A stretch of 37,951 bases of DNA, taken from NCBI GenBank assembly GCA_902583785.1, contig CACHXE010000007.1:1-37951 (forward strand), written 5' to 3'. This document shows positions 32,229-37,951 of the stretch, one piece after another (positions within the stretch are counted from its first letter, which is position 1; the number at the start of each line of letters is the position of its first letter). The notes under the pieces were generated by a model that did no database searches, was not told the origin of the DNA, and saw only the letters and a program-made list of their open reading frames with translations. Origin of the DNA: an uncultured Pelagibacteraceae bacterium (GTDB lineage: Bacteria; Pseudomonadota; Alphaproteobacteria; Pelagibacterales; Pelagibacteraceae). A program made the translations under genes and the position numbers.

Positions 32229-32705
32229 ATGAAAATACCAAAAAAAATAGAACCAATTATATCAGGAATATCTGCAACATTAGTTATAAGTGTTCTTGCC
32301 TTTTTAACACTAAGAACGTCTGCTGGTGTGTGGCTAATGTTTTCATTTGGAGCAACTGTTTTTTTAGTTTTCGTACTTCATAATTTAGAAACAGCACAAC
32401 CAAAAAATATTTTTTTTGGGCATTTAATCTCAGTCTTAGTCGGAATTATTTTTAATGAAACAATTGGATTTTCATTTTACTCTCTTGGTTTAGCTGTCGG
32501 AGTGGCTGTAACTTTAATGGTATATTTAAAAGTTATGCACCCACCTGCAGCATCAAATCCTTTAGTAGTTTTATTTACAGATGTTTCTTTCGAATTCATA
32601 TTGTTTCCTGTAATACTAGGAACTATAGCAATTATTATAATGTCAGTTTTCATTAATAAAATTATTTTAAAAAGAAAATATCCTATTAGGAGTAACTGGT
32701 TATAA
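32229..32705 (+). CDS. HPP family membrane protein
   Basis: 158 aa, about four hydrophobic segments; TLMVYLKVMHPPAASNPLVVLF matches the HPP-motif family. Confidence 0.82.
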   Translation: MKIPKKIEPIISGISATLVISVLAFLTLRTSAGVWLMFSFGATVFLVFVLHNLETAQPKNIFFGHLISVLVGIIFNETIGFSFYSLGLAVGVAVTLMVYLKVMHPPAASNPLVVLFTDVSFEFILFPVILGTIAIIIMSVFINKIILKRKYPIRSNWL

Positions 32706-33491
32706 TGATAAGAAAAATTTATTTAAGGCTTCTAATAAATTTTTGTTATATTCCATCATGTGGTCGTCATCTTTAGGAAAATAAGAATATTTGGGATCAT
32801 TAGCCTCTGAAAAAACTTTTTTACCCATATGAAATGGGACAATTTTGTCATTTTCTCCATGCATAACTAAAATCGGAATTTTAATATTTTTTAATTTTTT
32901 TATAGTTTCATATCTATCTTTAAGTAAGAGCGAAACTGGAAGATAAAAATAATAATGTTTTCCAGCATCAACCATCGACGTGAAAGGGGACTCTAGAACT
33001 ATACCTGAAAAATTTTTATTTTGTGCAACCTCAACAGAAACACCGGTTCCTAGAGACTCTCCATAAATTATAATTTGTCTATCTTTGATTCCTTGTTCGT
33101 TTAACCAGGCTATAGTATCCCTAGCATCCTGATATAATCCTTTTTCTGAAGGACTACCTTCATTACCACTAAAACCTCTATAAGCCACAATCAAAAAATT
33201 TATATCAAAATCTTTAATTAAATTTAATTTATAAATTCTATTTTTTAAATCTCCAGCATTGCCATGAAAAAATAATAAAGTCTTTTTTTCTTTAAGGTCT
33301 TTTTTATGAAACCAGGCCTTTAGTTCTTTTCCGTCAGATGCGGGTACAAAAACTTCCTCATATTCGAAATTTGCTTCGTCAGAGCTATAATTATTTTCAA
33401 ACGGATGGTAAAGAAGATTTCTTTGATAAAAAAATACAAAAACTACTACAAGGAAGTAGCATAAAATTACTATAGTTACTAAAGTAAACAT
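32700..33491 (-). CDS. Alpha/beta hydrolase (BEM46/YfhR-like)
   Basis: LLFFHGNAGDLKNR, nucleophile elbow YGESLGTG, VMHGENDKIVPF, DDHMMEY. The ORF starts at 33524; MFTLVTIVIL at 33491 avoids overlap with the upstream gene. Confidence 0.85.
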   Translation of the reverse strand: MFTLVTIVILCYFLVVVFVFFYQRNLLYHPFENNYSSDEANFEYEEVFVPASDGKELKAWFHKKDLKEKKTLLFFHGNAGDLKNRIYKLNLIKDFDINFLIVAYRGFSGNEGSPSEKGLYQDARDTIAWLNEQGIKDRQIIIYGESLGTGVSVEVAQNKNFSGIVLESPFTSMVDAGKHYYFYLPVSLLLKDRYETIKKLKNIKIPILVMHGENDKIVPFHMGKKVFSEANDPKYSYFPKDDDHMMEYNKNLLEALNKFFLSL

Positions 33492-33495
33492 ATAT

Positions 33496-34401
33496 TTAAG
33501 TTTTTTTTGCAAAATACACTCCAAGTAAAACTAATGCACCACCTAAATAATGCGACACAAAAAGTTCCTCCTTAAAAAAAAATATTCCATAAAATGCTCC
33601 GTAAACAACAAATAAATATAGTGTAAAACCAGTAATTGATGCGCCTAGATATTTTTGAATTTTGCTATAAAGAATAAAAGCAATTATACCAGGTGATATT
33701 GCTGCAATTGTAATCCATAAGATGGGTATTAACTCTAAATTAAATTTATCGCCTAAATAAAATACTTCGTAAAGATAGAAAGGAAATAGTGAAAGGGAAC
33801 CAAAAAAAGCTATTAATGTGAATTTTGTAAATAGATTAAATTTTGATTTCCAATGTAAAACATAAACTGAGTATAAAGCCCATGATATTGCTGCGCCTAA
33901 AATCCAAATATCTCCTTCAACAAAATTTAAATTTAAAAAGGTTGATAATTTTCCATTTGAGATGACAACTAATACACCAATAAATGCAAGAAGAAATCCA
34001 ATGGTCTGAAGAAAATTAATTTTTTCTTTATAAAAAAAAGTTGACAACATAACAATAAAAATTGAGGAAGATGTATAAATTAGCGACATGTTTAAAACTG
34101 TTGTAGTTTTGCCTGCAACGTAGGGGAAAATGCTGCATAAACAACATCCGGTAAAACCTAAAAAAAAGAGTTTAAAAAATTCTGACTTTAAATGTTTGAA
34201 ATTTTTTCTTATTGGTTGGTAAAAAAATGGTAACAAGAAAACAAATACAAGTGTCCATCTCCAAAACCCTAAAGAAACTGGTGGAACAAATGGAACTGCC
34301 CCTCTGGCAATTGCCAAATTACTTGCCATAAATATGGGTTGAATCAAAAGTAGAAGAAATGGAAAAAAAGTTGTTTTATTTTTTTTGGATGAAGGCTTCA
34401 T
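33496..34401 (-). CDS. DMT superfamily (EamA-like) transporter
   Basis: 301 aa, about 10 hydrophobic helices, duplicated EamA-like halves (GFWRWTLVFVFLLPF; GAAISWALYSVYV). Confidence 0.85.
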   Translation of the reverse strand: MKPSSKKNKTTFFPFLLLLIQPIFMASNLAIARGAVPFVPPVSLGFWRWTLVFVFLLPFFYQPIRKNFKHLKSEFFKLFFLGFTGCCLCSIFPYVAGKTTTVLNMSLIYTSSSIFIVMLSTFFYKEKINFLQTIGFLLAFIGVLVVISNGKLSTFLNLNFVEGDIWILGAAISWALYSVYVLHWKSKFNLFTKFTLIAFFGSLSLFPFYLYEVFYLGDKFNLELIPILWITIAAISPGIIAFILYSKIQKYLGASITGFTLYLFVVYGAFYGIFFFKEELFVSHYLGGALVLLGVYFAKKT

Positions 34402-34549
34402 AAATCATCATGCATATTACCAAGCCCATTAGGATATAAACTGGAAGAACGTCGGTAAAACTAATCATCATTGATCTTGTTAATGTAGTGGCCAACCCAA
34501 TCAAAAACGCAATTGCTATAGAACATCCAACTATACTGGTTATTTTATT
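34376..34549 (-). CDS. Small two-TM membrane protein
   Basis: MNKITSIVGCSIAIAFLIGLATTLTRSMMISFTDVLPVYILMGLVICMMIYEAFIQKK; start overlaps the amidase stop as ATGA. The ORF extends to 34591 but that start lies in amidase. Confidence 0.5.
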   Translation of the reverse strand, partial: NKITSIVGCSIAIAFLIGLATTLTRSMMISFTDVLPVYILMGLVICMMIYEAFIQKK

Positions 34550-35885
34550 CATCGTGCTTATCCTTACATTTTTTTTCCAACCAATTCGCAACTCCTAAAA
34601 ATCTTAAATCATCAAGCTTGTTACCGATTAGCTGAACTCCTAATGGTAAATTATTTTCACCTGTAAGTAAAGGTAGTGATACTGATGGTAGACCCATATA
34701 TGTCCAGATAGTGCAGAACTCTGGACTCCCAGTAAATTTTAATCCTTTGTCTGCTATACCCGTTGACGCTGGTGTAATTACTCCGTGATAATCTTCAAAA
34801 ACTTCACTATAAGATCTGTAACTTTGCTCCATAAAGTCCTTCGCTTCCGTGTATTGTCCAGCAGAATATTTATTTCCGCGTTCAATAGCTTCTACAAGTT
34901 TTTTTCCCAATTTATTTTTTGAATTTTTGTAATACTTTTGGAAACTATTCGCCATATCAGTTTCGTGAACCACTTGTTGAAACTTATGTATATCTTTAAA
35001 GTAAGATGGTTCATCAAATACCTCTATGTGTTTTTTTAGTTTTTTTATTAAAAATTCAAAAGCTTTTTGAGATTCTTTGTCTATATTTTTCCAATTAGAA
35101 GTTTTATAGAATATAAATTTTGGATCAAAGTGAGGGCCCTTTCTGCACTCTTCCAACATTTTTTCTGCTGAATAGTGAACTGTATCTTTGTCGTACAAAT
35201 CTTTTTTTATTAGGGATTTTGCAATTAAAGCTACATCTTCAACACTTTTGCCAAAAACTCCTACATGATCAAGTTTTGATGACTGTTTTAAAACTCCATT
35301 TCTCGATATTAATCCAAATGAAGGTTTGTAGCCCACTACTCCACAATAAGATGCTGGTCTAATAATTGATCCTTTGGTTTGGGTCCCCAAGGATAATGGC
35401 GCCATATGTGCCGCAACAACAGCTGCTGATCCACTTGAAGATCCACCTGGTGTTCTAGTTTTATCGTGTGGATTAGTTGTTTTGCCAGGATCAAAGTAAG
35501 CAAGTTCAGTCGTAACTGTTTTGCCCATGATTATTGCACCTGAAATTTTTAATAAATTAATTACCTCAGCGTCAGCGCTTTCTGACATACCTTTTCTTAA
35601 TACGGTTCCACATTCCGTTGGCATATCTTGGGTCCCAATGATATCTTTTATACCTATTGGTAATCCATGGAGTGGTCCGAGAGGTTTACCAGATTTTCTA
35701 TACTCATCTTTTTCTTCTGCTTTCTCTAGAAGAAGTTTTTTGTCAAAGAAGGCCCAGGCTTTAACATCTTTTTCAAACTTATCTATTCTACCAATATACT
35801 CTTTACAAGCATCAACACATGAAATTTCACCACTTTTTAATTTTTCAGCTAACTCAATAGCTGTCATTGAAAAGATTTTGCTCAT
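34545..35885 (-). CDS. Amidase signature family protein (GatA-like amidase)
   Basis: GLPIGIKDIIGT, TPGGSSSGSAAVVAAHMAPLSLGTQTKGSIIRPASYCGVVGYKPS. Confidence 0.9.
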   Translation of the reverse strand: MSKIFSMTAIELAEKLKSGEISCVDACKEYIGRIDKFEKDVKAWAFFDKKLLLEKAEEKDEYRKSGKPLGPLHGLPIGIKDIIGTQDMPTECGTVLRKGMSESADAEVINLLKISGAIIMGKTVTTELAYFDPGKTTNPHDKTRTPGGSSSGSAAVVAAHMAPLSLGTQTKGSIIRPASYCGVVGYKPSFGLISRNGVLKQSSKLDHVGVFGKSVEDVALIAKSLIKKDLYDKDTVHYSAEKMLEECRKGPHFDPKFIFYKTSNWKNIDKESQKAFEFLIKKLKKHIEVFDEPSYFKDIHKFQQVVHETDMANSFQKYYKNSKNKLGKKLVEAIERGNKYSAGQYTEAKDFMEQSYRSYSEVFEDYHGVITPASTGIADKGLKFTGSPEFCTIWTYMGLPSVSLPLLTGENNLPLGVQLIGNKLDDLRFLGVANWLEKKCKDKHDE

Positions 35886-35894
35886 AATTTTGAT

Positions 35895-37256
35895 TTAGTT
35901 TGCAAAAAGTAAGTCAGGCAACCAGAGTGCTATGCCAGGAAACATGTACATTAGAAACATTGCAAAAATAACAATTAATAAAAATGGCATTATACCGCTG
36001 AAGATTTCTAATAATTCTACGTTTTTAGTTTGTACACCCTTTAAATAATATGCGGACATAGCCATTGGTGGTGTTAAAAAGGAAGTTTGCAGGTTTAATG
36101 CTATTAGCATTGCAAAAAAGTAAGGGTTCACACCAAAAAATTCTACAAGTGGTAAAAATATCGGAACAAATATAATTAGTATCTCAGTCCACTCTAAAGG
36201 CCATCCGAGAAGGAAGATAATTATTTGAGTAATAATTAAAAATTGCCATGGCTGTAAATTCATTGACTTGAAAAAATGCTCAAAGACTTCGTGACCTCCT
36301 AAATAAGAAAAAACAGAAGCAAAAGTCCAGGAGCCTATAAACAACCACATAATCATTGCTGTGGTTTTTGCTGTTAAAAAAACCGACTCTTTAAAATTTT
36401 TCCATTTTAAGGTTTTATAAAAATAAGATAGTACCAAAGCACCAAATGCTCCCACGGCTGCTGCCTCAGCTGGGGTTGCAAGACCTCCAAGAATAGTTCC
36501 AAGCACTAAAATTATCAATGAAAACAAAGGTAGAAATGAAACCAAAACCTCTTTTAAAATCACTGAGCGTGGTGGAATATCTTCTGCTGGTGGTTTTGGG
36601 GCAATTGAAGGATTTAAATAAGCTCTTGTAACAGCATACAATATATATAATCCAGCAAGCATTATTCCAGGCAATATTGCAGCAGCAAACAATCTTAAAG
36701 GTGATAATTGGGCAATAACTGAATAAACTATCAGCATAATGCTTGGAGGTATTAATATTCCAAGACATCCACCAGAACAAATAACGCCAGAAGCAAATTT
36801 TTTGTCATAACCTGCTTTTATCATTGCCGGCCAGGCCAAAAGTCCCATTAAGGTTACTACAGCACCAATAATTCCTGTAGCTGTAGAAAATAAGGCACAA
36901 GTTATTAAAGCTGCGACTGCCATAGATGCAGGCAGTCCGTGAGAAGCTAAACGAATAGCAAAGAATAATCTTGAAACAATTCCGGCTCTTTCTACGAGAT
37001 ATCCCATAAATAAAAATAGTGGCACGGCAGTAAGCACTGTGTTGTCCATAACAGTGTAAGTATTTTGAACAAATAATTGAAAAATTCTATTGTCTAATAA
37101 ATGTTCCATCCTAGATGGATCGTAATAGGCGTAATAACCAAATCCCACACCCATAGCCATAAGTGTAAATGCAATAGGAAATCCTAAAAGGACGGCAAAA
37201 AGAAATATCGCCATCATAAGAATTGCTATTTCAGGATTTGTTAAACTAAATAACAT
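35895..37256 (-). CDS. dctM: TRAP transporter large permease subunit (DctM family)
   Basis: 453 aa; GFPIAFTLMAMGVGFGYYAY, TAVPLFLFMGYLVERAGIVSRLF, PPSIMLIVYSVIAQ. Confidence 0.93.
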   Translation of the reverse strand: MLFSLTNPEIAILMMAIFLFAVLLGFPIAFTLMAMGVGFGYYAYYDPSRMEHLLDNRIFQLFVQNTYTVMDNTVLTAVPLFLFMGYLVERAGIVSRLFFAIRLASHGLPASMAVAALITCALFSTATGIIGAVVTLMGLLAWPAMIKAGYDKKFASGVICSGGCLGILIPPSIMLIVYSVIAQLSPLRLFAAAILPGIMLAGLYILYAVTRAYLNPSIAPKPPAEDIPPRSVILKEVLVSFLPLFSLIILVLGTILGGLATPAEAAAVGAFGALVLSYFYKTLKWKNFKESVFLTAKTTAMIMWLFIGSWTFASVFSYLGGHEVFEHFFKSMNLQPWQFLIITQIIIFLLGWPLEWTEILIIFVPIFLPLVEFFGVNPYFFAMLIALNLQTSFLTPPMAMSAYYLKGVQTKNVELLEIFSGIMPFLLIVIFAMFLMYMFPGIALWLPDLLFAN

Positions 37257-37830
37257 CTTTTTGATCCTCGTCTTGTGAAGTTCTCATTAATATTTTTTCT
37301 GTTTCTTCTGCAACAACCATTCTTGCCGGCCAGTGACCAGTTTTTATACAAATAATTGATCTAAACACTTCACTAATTCCTTGAATAATTAATAAAATAC
37401 CTGCAGCAGGTATTAGAGACTTTGCCATATAAATTTGTATTTGGGCTGGACTATTCCAACTCGTTTCTTTTATTTTCCAAGCTAGAGCAGCATACTCATA
37501 TCCATAAAACGCCAATGCAAATACCCCTGGAAAGAAAAAAATAAAATATAAAACTAAATCAATATAACCTTGTGTTTTAGGTTTAAACAATCTGTAAATC
37601 ACATCTCCTCGTACGTGGGCCTCTGTCGAAAGAGTGTAGGCGCCTGCCATCATAAATATCGCGCCATACATTTGTAAACTAAAATCAAAATTCCATAATG
37701 TTGGTGCATTAAAAGCGTATGCCATTATAACTTCGTAGCATGTTCCTCCCATTAAAATAACTATACACCAAGAAAAAGCCTTACCAACTGAAGTACTAAG
37801 ATGATCTGCGAAAACGATAAATTGCCTCAT
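37246..37830 (-). CDS. dctQ: TRAP transporter small permease subunit (DctQ family)
   Basis: 194 aa, four TM helices, TLWNFDFSLQMYGAIFMMAGAYTLSTEAHVRGDVIY; overlaps dctM by 11 bp. Confidence 0.9.
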   Translation of the reverse strand: MRQFIVFADHLSTSVGKAFSWCIVILMGGTCYEVIMAYAFNAPTLWNFDFSLQMYGAIFMMAGAYTLSTEAHVRGDVIYRLFKPKTQGYIDLVLYFIFFFPGVFALAFYGYEYAALAWKIKETSWNSPAQIQIYMAKSLIPAAGILLIIQGISEVFRSIICIKTGHWPARMVVAEETEKILMRTSQDEDQKDVI

Positions 37831-37862
37831 AATTAATGTTAGTCTAATTAAATTTTAATTTC

Positions 37863-37900
37863 CATAAAAAAAAGGGGGCTTCAAAAAGCCCCCTTTAATT
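37863..37900 (-). terminator. Rho-independent terminator-like stem-loop between dctP and dctQM
   Basis: Perfect 11-bp stem AAAGGGGGCTT/AAGCCCCCTTT (37871-37881 / 37886-37896), 4-nt loop; minus strand followed by a run of T (8 A on + at 37866-37873, overlapping the stem). Confidence 0.85.
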
Positions 37901-37913
37901 TTTAAAAAGGCTA

Positions 37914-37951
37914 CTAAATTTTAACTTTAGCTATAGCACCAAACTCATTTT
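37914..37951 (-). CDS. C-terminal fragment of an upstream gene, probably the TRAP substrate-binding protein (dctP)
   Basis: Minus frame reads ...NEFGAIAKVKI* with stop at 37914-37916; identity inferred only from its position upstream of dctQM. Confidence 0.45.
   Translation of the reverse strand, partial: NEFGAIAKVKI

Noticed and set aside
1-37951. CRISPR arrays, transposases, integrases, toxin-antitoxin or known defence genes
   Set aside because: None seen on either strand; apart from the accessory block and the TRAP/amidase cluster, content is core metabolism.

Overview
The window is a dense, AT-rich, low-intergenic alphaproteobacterial chromosome segment. Protein content, gene compaction and AT bias look SAR11/Pelagibacter-like; this is a judgement by eye, not a database result. 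Most of it is one long minus-strand series of core genes: ffh-rpsP-trmD-rplS, leuC-leuD-leuB-asd, sdhC-sdhD-sdhA-sdhB, mmsA-mdh, sucC-sucD-sucA-sucB-lpdA, priA, atpH-atpA-atpG. A five-gene accessory block (12365-17508) separates mdh from sucC. It holds two multi-TM GT-C/PMT-like proteins, two class I SAM methyltransferases and one small membrane/coiled-coil protein, arranged as two converging arms. To the right are plus-strand dapF-ftsY-HPP, then minus-strand alpha/beta hydrolase, EamA transporter, small membrane protein, amidase, and TRAP dctM/dctQ with the C-terminus of a probable dctP. The best candidates for something under-described are: (1) three adjacent hairpins in the ffh/dapF intergenic region, just downstream of a plausible minus-strand promoter; (2) the convergent glycosyltransferase/methyltransferase block inside the TCA gene series; (3) an SdhD that appears to lack the canonical heme-ligand His; (4) a perfect terminator-like stem-loop between dctP and dctQM. 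I did not find a clear-cut novel defence, CRISPR or mobile system.
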